Source: an uncultured Bacteroidota bacterium (GTDB taxonomy: Bacteria; Bacteroidota; Bacteroidia; Chitinophagales; Chitinophagaceae). Taken from it: a stretch of 53,598 nucleotides of DNA. The stretch is from positions 1 to 53,598 of the forward strand of contig CAISPO010000013.1 in the NCBI GenBank assembly GCA_903887415.1. Direction: 5' to 3'. This document shows positions 28,619 to 37,785 of this stretch, piece by piece. Both the position numbers and the translations under genes were made by a program. A model generated the notes under the pieces. The model worked only from the letters and a program-made list of their open reading frames with translations, was not told where the DNA came from and did not search any database. How positions within the stretch are numbered: the stretch's first letter is position 1; the number at the start of each line of letters is the position of its first letter.

Positions 28619-29785
28619 ATGTTACCTAAGCTCCAATATCACCTTACAAACTGGATTGACGGGATGAAGATCAGCCGTCAGCACTTTAGTAATAGTGAAA
28701 GCGCTGTTTTGGATCTTCTTAGAGATGTATCGGCTGTTATGGTTTCTGCTAACAGCTATGGGCTCCTGAGCCCAGAACCTGGTGAAAAGAATGCCATTGA
28801 TTGTGAGGTTTTATCGTCACAGTCCAAAAAGTTTAAGATCAGTGTTAAGCTCTGCCGCGCTATAACTATCGGTGGCTGCCGCATTGAGATCATTCCCGGT
28901 ATTGATCCTGAGTTAGTGAGCGATAACGAGATATTCACCGGCCTCAATAATAACGATGACAGGAGAAAGAATACATCTTCCTACCTCGCCATCATTAGCG
29001 TTGACCCTTTTGGCAGGGTTCCTTTTGGAGAGCCTGCGGTTGATGAATACCCGCCCAGGAACCCGCACAGTGTCAACAACTACAGGCTGAACCTGATCAC
29101 TGAAGACTCATTGAATACCTCGAGCCTCGGCGCTTTCCATTTTCCCATAGCAAGGTTTAACGTGAAGAACGAAGAACTGGTGAGGGACAATAACTACATA
29201 CCGCCGTGCGCGTTTGTAAGCGCCCACCCCGGTACCCGGCAGATATTCAATTCCCTTGGTGAATCCTTTACCCGTATCCAGGATTACTGTGGTGAGATCA
29301 TTCAAAAAACTTACATCGAGGGACAGAACACGCAGATGGCAGGTAATATCCGGAAAGTTTGCGAAAGCAATATGAGGCTCATTGCTTCTGAATTTTTCTT
29401 TTTCAGGACCATGTTCCCATACCAGTCGCCTGTTTATCTGGCCAATGCCATCGTGCAGTTGGCTAATGCCACCAAGATATCCATCAACGTCATTTCTGAA
29501 AAAGAAAAGGAAGAAATGCTGCAGCACTTCAGGGAGATGAACGATATCAGCCCGACCAAATTTGAAGAAATGCTGGCCAGCGCTATAGACGCCGATTACC
29601 TGCATGATGATATTTATGGCTCTTTCCAGCCGCTTATGTATTTCCTCAATACCTGGAGCGACCTCCTGGAGAAATTGAAAGACTTAAAACTCATTAACCG
29701 TAGGAACGAGAAGTTCGATGTGGGCCCGCAGCGTACTATTGAAACACAAAAAGACAAAGGAAAAAAATTCTCAATTTTCGATTAA
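28619..29785 (+). CDS. tssK: T6SS baseplate protein TssK
   Basis: The 388-residue product opens with the TssK hallmark near the N-terminus (NWIDGMKISRQHFSNSE) and continues with a beta-shell domain (CRAITIGGCRIEIIPGID, YLAIISVDPFGRVPFG) and helical body (AFVSAHPGTRQIFNSLGESF, SNMRLIASEFFFFRTMFPYQ). The C-terminal domain carries IYGSFQPLMYFLNTWSDLLE. TssK trimers connect the TssFG wedges to the membrane complex through the C-terminal domain; here the partner would be TssN/TssO rather than TssL. It is slightly shorter than proteobacterial TssK (about 440), as expected for subtype iii. Confidence 0.85.
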   Translation: MLPKLQYHLTNWIDGMKISRQHFSNSESAVLDLLRDVSAVMVSANSYGLLSPEPGEKNAIDCEVLSSQSKKFKISVKLCRAITIGGCRIEIIPGIDPELVSDNEIFTGLNNNDDRRKNTSSYLAIISVDPFGRVPFGEPAVDEYPPRNPHSVNNYRLNLITEDSLNTSSLGAFHFPIARFNVKNEELVRDNNYIPPCAFVSAHPGTRQIFNSLGESFTRIQDYCGEIIQKTYIEGQNTQMAGNIRKVCESNMRLIASEFFFFRTMFPYQSPVYLANAIVQLANATKISINVISEKEKEEMLQHFREMNDISPTKFEEMLASAIDADYLHDDIYGSFQPLMYFLNTWSDLLEKLKDLKLINRRNEKFDVGPQRTIETQKDKGKKFSIFD

Positions 29786-29802
29786 AAATCTAATTTACAA
29801 TT

Positions 29803-30306
29803 ATGAAACCACTTAACACACAAGAGCGCTCAAAATTATTCTGGCAGTTTTTCTTTATTGTTATTACATTATGCTTCCTGCCAATAGGCATTATTTTTTG
29901 GGCCTATCACGAGACACCGCGTGAGATAAACGATGAGGACCAGGCGAAGCTGGCAAACTACACGGAGTTTCAACACAATCAGCGTATTCTTATTAAGCAG
30001 ATAGCTGACATTGATGCAAACATTGTTGCGATGAATAATGGTTCAAATACAAACATTTCAATTGCGGAAGCGAACATCCCCAAAGAAATTGCCAATTTAT
30101 CAAGTTTGTCAACTGATACTTCGTCCGTAATAAAGCCTATTTCAAAAGCACTGACAGATTATTATCTGGATGCGGACAAGATGAATAAAAATAACGTCGA
30201 TAATAAAGCGGTCAATGCAAAATTATTGCAAGCGCAAAATGATTTAAAAGACTGTGCTGAATATAAAAAACAGCAGGAGACATTAAATGCCATTCGTAGT
30301 AAGTAA
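29803..30306 (+). CDS. tssO: T6SS-iii membrane protein TssO
   Basis: The 167-residue product has a short basic N-terminus (MKPLNTQERSKLFWQ), one membrane helix (FFFIVITLCFLPIGIIFWAY) and a coiled-coil-prone periplasmic part (ILIKQIADIDANIVAM, LLQAQNDLKDCAEYKKQQET). This is the size and layout of TssO from Bacteroidota T6SS, a bitopic component of the TssN-type envelope complex. It starts 17 bases after tssK. No clear TssP-like second bitopic protein is found nearby. Confidence 0.8.
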   Translation: MKPLNTQERSKLFWQFFFIVITLCFLPIGIIFWAYHETPREINDEDQAKLANYTEFQHNQRILIKQIADIDANIVAMNNGSNTNISIAEANIPKEIANLSSLSTDTSSVIKPISKALTDYYLDADKMNKNNVDNKAVNAKLLQAQNDLKDCAEYKKQQETLNAIRSK

Positions 30307-30535
30307 ATAATTCGCCTTTCAGGGTGGATTGTATTATGACAATGATGGATACTAGATACCATTGGTAGTCAGGGTTTAGTAGTCAGGCTTTTTATGGTGT
30401 TCGTTTCCTGGATATTTTAAGTGGACTGATGTACACTCAAAAATATCCCGTAGGGTTTTTACCTTTTTTTAGAATAACTGCCCAGTGACAGCGCAAAAAT
30501 ATCAACAACATTTCACCATTTTAATACAATAAAAA

Positions 30536-33031
30536 ATGACAACACTTTCGTTCAGTGACTCATTAAAGACGGCGATACAGATCGCTCAGTCGGTGGCGCG
30601 TGAAAACAAAAATGAAAAATTTTCATTACCGCATTTGCTGGTTGCCTTGTTGCATAAAGAATCGGGCCTGCACCCGTTTCTGCAATCCATGGGCAAGGAC
30701 ATCAGCTATATGAAGGAGTGGGCGGAAATAAAAATCGATGATTGCCAGAAATCAGGAAAAATAGGGGAGTCCATAGCTGCCGATGATAAGGTGGCCAATG
30801 TATTTGAAGAAGCAGACAACATTCGCCTGAAATTAGGACAGGATGATGTTTCGCCTATTTGTGTACTGGCTGCATTGGTAAAACCCAATGTAGGTTTCCC
30901 CGCCGACCAGTTAAAATCTTTCCCGCTTCGCGAAAAAGAAATCCTCGATTCTTATATCAACGACAGCTCCATGAGGCAGGCGGTTGGCGGCGCGGCCTTG
31001 GCTGATTCGGGTGGTGGCAGCAATGGTACCCCAAAAGTTGGCAATACAGCTATTTTGAAATATTGCATCGATAAAATTTCCCTTGCTAAGGAAGGCAAAA
31101 TCGACCCCATCATAGGCCGCGACCGGGAAACAAGGATGATGTTGGAAATATTGGGCCGCCGCACTAAGCCAAACGTAATTATCACCGGCGACCCTGGTGT
31201 AGGCAAAACAGCGCTCGTGGATGGATTCGCGCTGAGCATTATGGAAAACAAGGTACCACTTCATCTCAAAGATGCTTTCCTGTATGAGCTGGATCTGGGC
31301 GCATTATTTGCCGGTGCTTCTTACAAAGGCGAGGTAGAAGAAAGGCTGAAAAGCATTATCAAGGAGGTAAAGCAATTTGATAAGGCGATTTTGTTTATCG
31401 ACGAGATACACACCATCCTTGATCCCAAAGGTTCAGCGGGCGCAGGTGTTGCAAATCTGCTGAAGCCCGAGCTGGCACGGGGAGAGCTCACAGTTATCGG
31501 GGCTACCACACTCGATGAATACCGCAAGATAATAGAGCCGGAACAAGCCTTCAGCAGAAGGTTTGAAATTGTGAGAGTGGAAGAGCCCGATATTACTACT
31601 TCTACCAAAATGCTGGAGCGCCTATGCCCTTCATTTGAGGCCCATCATGGCCTTAAAGTGGATCCGGGTGTGCTGGCTGAGTGTGTGCGCCTTGCCAAGC
31701 GCTATATCAAAGATCGCCGCCTTCCCGATTCCGCAGTTGACCTGCTGGACCGCACCATGGCCGCCATAAAAATGATGAATGACACAACGGACACAGAGCT
31801 TGATGAACTGACTACCAGCTATGGCGTACTTATTGATGACAAGGACTCGCACGAAGTGGATAAGCTGAATAACTATAAGTGGTATCACAGGTCTTTGAAA
31901 AACCGCCTGAGCCCGGTGTTATTCGGTCAACTGACCGATGCCACCGACGTTGAGAAGATAGAAACTGTTCTGGAGATAGAGAGCTACATCACTTCAAACC
32001 TTGATGCGCTTAAAGAACTGGCAAAAGGCAAGAAAGATGCTGTGGGCATGCAGGAGCTTGCCGCTATTGTGGCGTTCAAGACAGGCATCCCGATGGGCAA
32101 GATACAGGCCAAGGAGCAGCAGAAACTCCTCGATATGGAAGGCATCATTAAGAAGAGGGTAGTAGGCCAGGATATTGCGGTGAAAGCGCTTAGCGATGCC
32201 ATCGTGGAATCCCGCAGCGGGCTCAACAAGCCGGGGCAGCCTATAGGCTCGTTCTTCCTGCTTGGCCCTACCGGTACCGGCAAAACCGAGATCACGAAGG
32301 CAATTGCCGATTTCCTGTTCAATGATGAAAAGGCAATGATCCGTTTCGACATGTCGGAGTTTAAAGAGGAACATTCAGCGGCGCTGCTTTATGGCGCGCC
32401 TCCCGGATATGTGGGTTATGAAGAGGGCGGTATGCTGGTAAACAAAATAAGGCAGCAGCCGTATTCGGTTGTTTTGTTCGATGAAATTGAAAAAGCGCAC
32501 CCGTCGGTATTCGATATATTCCTGCAGATACTGGACGAAGGCAAAATGCACGACAGGTTGGGCAAAGAAGGTGATTTCTCCAACTCGCTCATCATTTTTA
32601 CTTCCAACATTGGCAGCGAGTGGATCGTGGAGCAATTCGGCAAAGATATTGTCCCCAAGTCGTCTCAGCTTATGGAAATAATGACCAAGCACTTCAGGCC
32701 TGAGTTTCTTGCACGCCTCACGGAGATCATTCCCTTTGCACCTATCAGCGAGAAGAACGTAGTAAGGATACTCGAAATACAAATGAAAAGCCTGCTCGAC
32801 AGTCTCGATAAGCAGAATATCAGCCTGGAAATAACAGAGGATGCAAAGACGAAGATCGCCCTTACCGGCTTTACACCCAAGTATGGAGCGCGCCAGATAT
32901 CCGGGGTTATCCGCACTCATTTAAGAAGGCCGATCTCAAAATTGATCGTTACTAATGCCGTCAGCAAGGGAGAAAAGATCAAAGTGGAGCTGGATGAAGA
33001 GGGCGAAGTGAAATTCTTAATAGAAAAGTAA
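30536..33031 (+). CDS. tssH: T6SS sheath-disassembly AAA+ ATPase ClpV (TssH)
   Basis: The 831-residue Clp/HSP100 protein has an N-domain (residues 1-150), a first AAA module with Walker A GDPGVGKT (about residue 218) and Walker B LFIDEIHTI, and a second with GPTGTGKT (about residue 577) and VLFDEIEKAH, followed by a D2-small domain (PKYGARQISGVIRTHLRRPI). The short middle region and T6SS context identify ClpV rather than ClpB. It extracts TssB/TssC from contracted sheaths and recycles them. It lies 230 bases after tssO and 87 bases before tssB. Confidence 0.93.
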   Translation: MTTLSFSDSLKTAIQIAQSVARENKNEKFSLPHLLVALLHKESGLHPFLQSMGKDISYMKEWAEIKIDDCQKSGKIGESIAADDKVANVFEEADNIRLKLGQDDVSPICVLAALVKPNVGFPADQLKSFPLREKEILDSYINDSSMRQAVGGAALADSGGGSNGTPKVGNTAILKYCIDKISLAKEGKIDPIIGRDRETRMMLEILGRRTKPNVIITGDPGVGKTALVDGFALSIMENKVPLHLKDAFLYELDLGALFAGASYKGEVEERLKSIIKEVKQFDKAILFIDEIHTILDPKGSAGAGVANLLKPELARGELTVIGATTLDEYRKIIEPEQAFSRRFEIVRVEEPDITTSTKMLERLCPSFEAHHGLKVDPGVLAECVRLAKRYIKDRRLPDSAVDLLDRTMAAIKMMNDTTDTELDELTTSYGVLIDDKDSHEVDKLNNYKWYHRSLKNRLSPVLFGQLTDATDVEKIETVLEIESYITSNLDALKELAKGKKDAVGMQELAAIVAFKTGIPMGKIQAKEQQKLLDMEGIIKKRVVGQDIAVKALSDAIVESRSGLNKPGQPIGSFFLLGPTGTGKTEITKAIADFLFNDEKAMIRFDMSEFKEEHSAALLYGAPPGYVGYEEGGMLVNKIRQQPYSVVLFDEIEKAHPSVFDIFLQILDEGKMHDRLGKEGDFSNSLIIFTSNIGSEWIVEQFGKDIVPKSSQLMEIMTKHFRPEFLARLTEIIPFAPISEKNVVRILEIQMKSLLDSLDKQNISLEITEDAKTKIALTGFTPKYGARQISGVIRTHLRRPISKLIVTNAVSKGEKIKVELDEEGEVKFLIEK

Positions 33032-33069
33032 TAGCTATTATTTTTCTGAGAAATAGTTGAAAATTATTT

Positions 33070-33098
33070 TTGTTTATTCGATTTCTTCTATAAATTTA
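33070..33098 (+). promoter_or_regulatory. candidate promoter of tssB-tssC-hcp
   Basis: TTG at 33070-33072, an 18-base spacer and TAAATTTA at 33091-33098 fit the Bacteroidota consensus with one mismatch in the -7 box. The box ends 20 bases before the tssB ATG. A dedicated promoter here suits genes needed in high copy. Confidence 0.5.
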
Positions 33099-33118
33099 CC
33101 TTTCTAAAAAAATAACTT

Positions 33119-33565
33119 ATGTACAATTATGATGTAGGAGGAAACGCCGTAGAGCAGACCGCTTCCGAAGGGATGGCCGACATTGCTCAGAACAGAACTA
33201 TGTTTGTTCAAAAACTAACTGCCGAAGATCCGATCAAGCCGGAGGCAGTATATAACCTTACTTCAACAGACCAGGTATTCGAGCATTTCAAGCCGCAGGT
33301 GAGCGTGGAATTTGAAAGTGCAGACGGAGCTACGGTAAACGAAGATCTGCGCTTTAACAATGTTGGCGATTTCGGCGCTAACAATATGACCAAACAGAGC
33401 CGTTTTCTTTCTGACCTCAATATCCAGCAGGATCAGTATCAGAAAATGATGAAGCAGTTGAAGACGAACAAGGTTATGAAAAATGTTCTTGATAACCCGG
33501 AGACGAAAGCAGCATTTGTTGACGCACTGAATGCGCTGATAACAGAATTGGACAACAACAAATAA
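33119..33565 (+). CDS. tssB: T6SS sheath small subunit TssB
   Basis: The 148-residue product contains the TssB-type strand pattern HFKPQVSVEFESADG and the helical segment DFGANNMTKQSRFLSDLNI, ending with AAFVDALNALITELDNNK. It interleaves with TssC to build the contractile sheath. It lies immediately before tssC (43 bases) and after clpV; identity is supported both by the family pattern and by this invariant pairing. Confidence 0.85.
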   Translation: MYNYDVGGNAVEQTASEGMADIAQNRTMFVQKLTAEDPIKPEAVYNLTSTDQVFEHFKPQVSVEFESADGATVNEDLRFNNVGDFGANNMTKQSRFLSDLNIQQDQYQKMMKQLKTNKVMKNVLDNPETKAAFVDALNALITELDNNK

Positions 33566-33608
33566 TATCCCAAACACTCTTTAATTAACATTCAGAAAAA
33601 TTACGATT

Positions 33609-34991
33609 ATGGCAGAAATGGAATTAGAACAATCCGCCCAGACCGCGGAGTATAAGGCCCCTGAGAAACTTGCCAATCCCGCTCAAACACTTGAACAGAG
33701 TCTTGGCAAATTAGCGAAGTTCGGTGGGTTTGAGTTTTTGGAAACAGCTATAGATGGTGTTGCGAGTCTCAATCCGGAGCGCAAAGCCCGTAAAAACATC
33801 TTCCTTACAGAAGCAGGAAAAAAACAAGAGCGCGAAGACCTCAAAAAGAAGCTGAACCTTTGGATGAGCCTTGTTGCTGAAGGGCAGGATATTAATGATA
33901 TGGTAGAGAAATGTAACTCCAAGACCGAAGTTGCAAATACCACATTAAAGAAAAACCTGAAAAAAGCATTGGATACAACTCGTGAGCTGGAAACATCTTA
34001 CAGGTCTGTTTCTCTCTTCTTTGCCAACACCCAATCTGATAAGGTAAAGAATGTAACCTTCCTCAACGCATCGCTGGATAGCCTCAAAGACCTCGACAAT
34101 CCACGGTTCATTGATTATGTCGGCAACGAGCTCAGCCAGAACTATGACCGCCTTGACCTGAGGAATAACTACTCGCTGATGTGCATCCCCGGCTACCTGG
34201 GATCTAATAAGGTGGTAGAAAAATGGGCAAGAATGGCCCACAAGAACAAGGTGATGATGGTTACCGACTTCCTGGAAACAGACAAAGCCGATGACGTCAT
34301 AGACATGTTCAACGAAGCTAACTACTCCGGCGGCGATGTGTTTAAGGCAAATGTAATGATGACCTGCAACTGGATCGTAGGCCGTGCTAAAAACGCCGAG
34401 CTGGGTGAAGAAGACGACCTGATGGTTCCTCCTTCTGCCTGCCTGCTGGGTAAAATGTATGCAACCCCTACAGCTCAGGTAGCTGCAGGTAAAACATTCG
34501 GTAGCCTCAATGAAGTGGATGGTGTTCGCTTTGACCTGAAGAAATCAGAAATCTCCATGCTCGATAAAATAGGCGTTATTCCTATGGTTAACGAATATTC
34601 TAAAGTAATGGCGTTCTCTGCAAAAACTTTGTTCAATGGTGATAACCTCGGCCTTCAGACTTATTCTGTTGTACGTGTGTTCGATTATATCAATAAAGTA
34701 TTGATAGACTTCCTGAACCGCCGTGCATTTGAAAACTGGACTAGCCGCACTGAAAATGACCTGCGCGCACAAATGATCAAGTTCCTGGATAGCGTTCAGG
34801 GGCCTACAACAAGCAGCCTGATCGAAAAATTCAATATCGCCCGTTTTGAAAGGGATGAGAACCAGAAAGACAGGATCTACCTCGACATTAACATCACTCC
34901 ATATTTCCCTGCAAAGAGTTTCGTACTTAAACTTGATGGTATGAAGGGCGATGGTGGAACACAGTGGGACACACAAACACAAGCAAAATAG
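33609..34991 (+). CDS. tssC: T6SS sheath large subunit TssC
   Basis: The 460-residue product is the Bacteroidota TssC form: a helical N-terminus, IDYVGNELSQNYDRLDLRNN, VVEKWARMAHKNKVMMVTDF, DVFKANVMMTCNWIVGRAKN, VMAFSAKTLFNGDNLGLQTY and a C-terminal strand domain with RIYLDINITPYFPAKSFVLK. It polymerises with TssB into the sheath and is recognised by ClpV. The Hcp gene starts 35 bases downstream. Confidence 0.9.
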   Translation: MAEMELEQSAQTAEYKAPEKLANPAQTLEQSLGKLAKFGGFEFLETAIDGVASLNPERKARKNIFLTEAGKKQEREDLKKKLNLWMSLVAEGQDINDMVEKCNSKTEVANTTLKKNLKKALDTTRELETSYRSVSLFFANTQSDKVKNVTFLNASLDSLKDLDNPRFIDYVGNELSQNYDRLDLRNNYSLMCIPGYLGSNKVVEKWARMAHKNKVMMVTDFLETDKADDVIDMFNEANYSGGDVFKANVMMTCNWIVGRAKNAELGEEDDLMVPPSACLLGKMYATPTAQVAAGKTFGSLNEVDGVRFDLKKSEISMLDKIGVIPMVNEYSKVMAFSAKTLFNGDNLGLQTYSVVRVFDYINKVLIDFLNRRAFENWTSRTENDLRAQMIKFLDSVQGPTTSSLIEKFNIARFERDENQKDRIYLDINITPYFPAKSFVLKLDGMKGDGGTQWDTQTQAK

Positions 34992-35026
34992 TTATTCAAT
35001 TCACCAAAAACTAAAAAACAAACATT

Positions 35027-35434
35027 ATGGCAGAAAGGGCAAAAATCAAAATTGGCAGTGGCAAAGAACAGGATCTACTCCATTGCAGTTTTTCATTCAG
35101 AAGGGATGTGGACCCTAAGGGCCGTCCTTCATCAGCGGTAATGGGCGGAACCGTCCAATGCGAAGTCGAATCAACGGATGACATATCTATTCTTGAGAGT
35201 ATGCTCAAGATCGGTAAGGGATATGACGTAACAATTACTTTCTTCAGACGTGACGAAAAAGACCAGAAGATGAAGGATATTGTATTGAAAAACGCGTATA
35301 TTGTGCAGTTCACAGAGTCGCTTGATTCTGTAGGCGCTAACCCAATGACGATCAACTTCGTGTTATCAGCGAGGACGATTACGATAGGTAACGCCACGCT
35401 TGAAAATTCATGGCCAGATACGCAATCGAACTAA
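35027..35434 (+). CDS. hcp: T6SS tube protein Hcp (TssD)
   Basis: The 135-residue product is a compact beta protein (ERAKIKIGSGKEQDLLHCSF, GGTVQCEVESTDDISILESM, KGYDVTITFFRRDEKDQKM, NPMTINFVLSARTITIGN) of the Bacteroidota TssD family. Hexameric rings would stack into the inner tube. It follows tssC directly and is followed by a strong terminator before vgrG, consistent with a need for much more Hcp than VgrG. Confidence 0.85.
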   Translation: MAERAKIKIGSGKEQDLLHCSFSFRRDVDPKGRPSSAVMGGTVQCEVESTDDISILESMLKIGKGYDVTITFFRRDEKDQKMKDIVLKNAYIVQFTESLDSVGANPMTINFVLSARTITIGNATLENSWPDTQSN

Positions 35435-35450
35435 GCATCTACTCACAAAA

Positions 35451-35486
35451 CTACAAAGTGCCCGCAAGGGCGCTTTGTAGTTTTTT
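35451..35486 (+). terminator. intrinsic terminator between hcp and vgrG
   Basis: A 13-bp stem, CTACAAAGTGCCC (35451-35463) and GGGCGCTTTGTAG (35468-35480), with one T-G wobble and a GCAA tetraloop, is followed by T6. It begins 16 bases after the hcp stop, separating tube and sheath genes from spike and baseplate genes. Confidence 0.9.
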
Positions 35487-35507
35487 ATCACTTAAAGAAC
35501 TGATATA

Positions 35508-37334
35508 GTGGCGCAGCAAATCAATGTGGACATACAGGTAAAAGGCCAGAAGATATTCCCCTTTACTTCACTTACTATCAATCAGCAATTTAATGACCAT
35601 CATTATTTTGAATTGAGGGTGAATGGAGATGTGATAGAAGCCACTAACGCTGTTATTATCAATAAATCCAAAGATTTTCTCGGAGAACAGATTACCATTA
35701 CGTTCAGTACCATGTACGATACTGGTTACCAGGACAATGTATTTAAAGGCGTTATCACCGAAATTTCCATTGCCAACCAGGCCGGAACGACCGGCGATCT
35801 TTTATTTAAGGGCTACAGCCCTACTATACTCATGGATAGCGGCGAGCATAACGCCTCTTATCTTGCCAAAAATTTATCGCAAATAGTTAAGTCCACTATC
35901 GGCAGTATTCCCGGCAATGTACTTTCTACCTCCGTCTCGCCGGCTAATAAATCATCGATACCATACCTTGTTCAGTATTGCGAAAGTAATTTCGATTTCA
36001 TGCTAAGGCTGGCCGCAGACTATGGTGAATGGTTTTTTTATGACGGCACAAAATTCAATTTCGGGAAACCTTCTTCAAGCCCGACCATCGAGTTGAAATA
36101 TCCCCATGATATTTCCAATTTGAACCTGAGTGTAAAAATGACCCCTCTTAATTTCGAAAACGAAGGGTACTATTTCAAAGAAGACGAGAAATTTTCCAGT
36201 ACATCTTCTTCTCAGACTGTTTCAGGACTGGATAGTTTTGGCACGCTGGCTCAAAACGTTTCCAATAAATTATTTTCAACGCCCGTTATTGCAACGTCAT
36301 TAGGCCCCGTGGAAAATAAGGGTGACCTGGATGATCTTGTTTTGGCTGAAAAGTCATCTGCGGCGGCTGAAATGGTTTACCTTAAGGCAAGCAGCGATTC
36401 ACCATATGTTAAGCTGGGTACAACTGTGTCCGTATCCGCAAATAAAGACGACAAATCGACCGAAGATTTCGGGAAATATATAGTTACCTCTGTTACTCAT
36501 TTTACAGATCATTTGGGTAATTACAATAATGTTTTTGAGGCAGTACCTTCTACCCTGAAGGTTATGCCCAATGATTATGAGGAAGACCCCGTTGCTGAGC
36601 CTCAGCTTGCTGTGGTGAAAAGTGTTGATGACCCCGACAAGCAAGGTAAGGTACAGGTTCAGTTGATGTGGCAGAAGGATAGTGATACAACTCCTTTTAT
36701 CCGCGTAATGATGCCACATGCTGGCATGAGGGACGGTAATAAGAAAAACAGGGGCTTTTTCTTTACTCCGGAAGTTGGTGATTATGTCATCGTCGGCTTT
36801 GAAGAAGATGATCCCGACAGGCCGTTTGTAATGGGCAGTGTGCCTTCCGGCAAAGCCATCGATACATCCATGAACTCCGATAATGATGCTAAAGCAATCA
36901 GGACGCGTTCAGGCAACACTATCTATTTTTACGATAAAGAGAACAGCCAGACACAGCAAATAAGGATAGAAACAGACGAGAAAAATTACATCTCCATAAA
37001 TGTGCCTAATGGCAAAGGGGCTATTCAAATTTACTCTACCGACACCATTGAGCTGCAATCGGAGACTTCAGTTACCATAACATCGAAAGATATTAATATC
37101 AAAGCCTCTGGTAACATTGACATGGAAGCTAATCAGAATATCACCATCAAAGCAGGCCAGAATCTGAATATGTCTGGTATGCAGATATCGGCGCAGGGCA
37201 CATCTAAATTTGAGGCGAAAGGCGCCCAGGTGAGCATAGCAGGCGATGCACAGACAGAAGTCAAGGGCGCTATGCTATCTCTCGAAGGCAGTGCAATGAC
37301 AACCATTAAAGGTGGTATTGTCCAGATCAACTAA
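35508..37334 (+). CDS. vgrG: T6SS spike protein VgrG (TssI)
   Basis: The 608-residue product starts at GTG 35508. Residues about 1-365 are the gp27-like base (YLVQYCESNFDFMLRLAADY, EWFFYDGTKFNFG), residues about 370-460 the gp5 OB fold (VDDPDKQGKVQVQLMWQKD, FFFTPEVGDYVIVGFEEDD), and residues about 480-608 a needle beta-helix with repeated strands (SVTITSKDINIKASGNID, NITIKAGQNLNMSG). No toxic C-terminal extension is present, so cargo must dock through PAAR or adaptor proteins. It is the only VgrG in the window. A terminator lies just upstream; tssE follows 12 bases later. Confidence 0.93.
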   Translation: MAQQINVDIQVKGQKIFPFTSLTINQQFNDHHYFELRVNGDVIEATNAVIINKSKDFLGEQITITFSTMYDTGYQDNVFKGVITEISIANQAGTTGDLLFKGYSPTILMDSGEHNASYLAKNLSQIVKSTIGSIPGNVLSTSVSPANKSSIPYLVQYCESNFDFMLRLAADYGEWFFYDGTKFNFGKPSSSPTIELKYPHDISNLNLSVKMTPLNFENEGYYFKEDEKFSSTSSSQTVSGLDSFGTLAQNVSNKLFSTPVIATSLGPVENKGDLDDLVLAEKSSAAAEMVYLKASSDSPYVKLGTTVSVSANKDDKSTEDFGKYIVTSVTHFTDHLGNYNNVFEAVPSTLKVMPNDYEEDPVAEPQLAVVKSVDDPDKQGKVQVQLMWQKDSDTTPFIRVMMPHAGMRDGNKKNRGFFFTPEVGDYVIVGFEEDDPDRPFVMGSVPSGKAIDTSMNSDNDAKAIRTRSGNTIYFYDKENSQTQQIRIETDEKNYISINVPNGKGAIQIYSTDTIELQSETSVTITSKDINIKASGNIDMEANQNITIKAGQNLNMSGMQISAQGTSKFEAKGAQVSIAGDAQTEVKGAMLSLEGSAMTTIKGGIVQIN

Positions 37335-37346
37335 ATTATTTTCCCA

Positions 37347-37784
37347 ATGGTACGTTATTACGAACTGCCCATAAGTTTCAGTACGCTCATGCAGCCCAAT
37401 AAGGATTTGCCTACCTGCGAACTCAGAAGCTCCATTGCGCAGAATATTAACCTAATTATTACCTCCAAGTATAACGAGCATCGCTTTGATGATACTTATG
37501 GCTGTGAGATATGGGATATGGATTTTGAATTGATACTCAATGAGAGCGTATGGCGCGACAAGGTCAATAAGTCGGTATTGCAAACAGTAAAAAAACATGA
37601 ACTGCGCCTCGACAACATTGATAGCGCCATCAACGTTACAGAAGAAGAGTTTGTAAATAAAACTACTGGCTTCAAGGGCATCAGGAAAAAGGTCGGTATA
37701 ACATTATCAGCTACAGTGAAGGAGACGGGACAGCAGTTTAATTTTAGTTCTTACCTTTTTTTAAGTCCATTATCTTTCGATTAA
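37347..37784 (+). CDS. tssE: T6SS baseplate protein TssE (gp25-like)
   Basis: The 145-residue product has the gp25 features CELRSSIAQNINLIITSKYN, near the N-terminus, then DTYGCEIWDMDFE and VKKHELRLDNIDSAINV. It nucleates sheath assembly at the baseplate. It starts 12 bases after vgrG, and its stop is one base before tssF, indicating a coupled operon. Confidence 0.88.
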   Translation: MVRYYELPISFSTLMQPNKDLPTCELRSSIAQNINLIITSKYNEHRFDDTYGCEIWDMDFELILNESVWRDKVNKSVLQTVKKHELRLDNIDSAINVTEEEFVNKTTGFKGIRKKVGITLSATVKETGQQFNFSSYLFLSPLSFD

Positions 37785-37785
37785 A

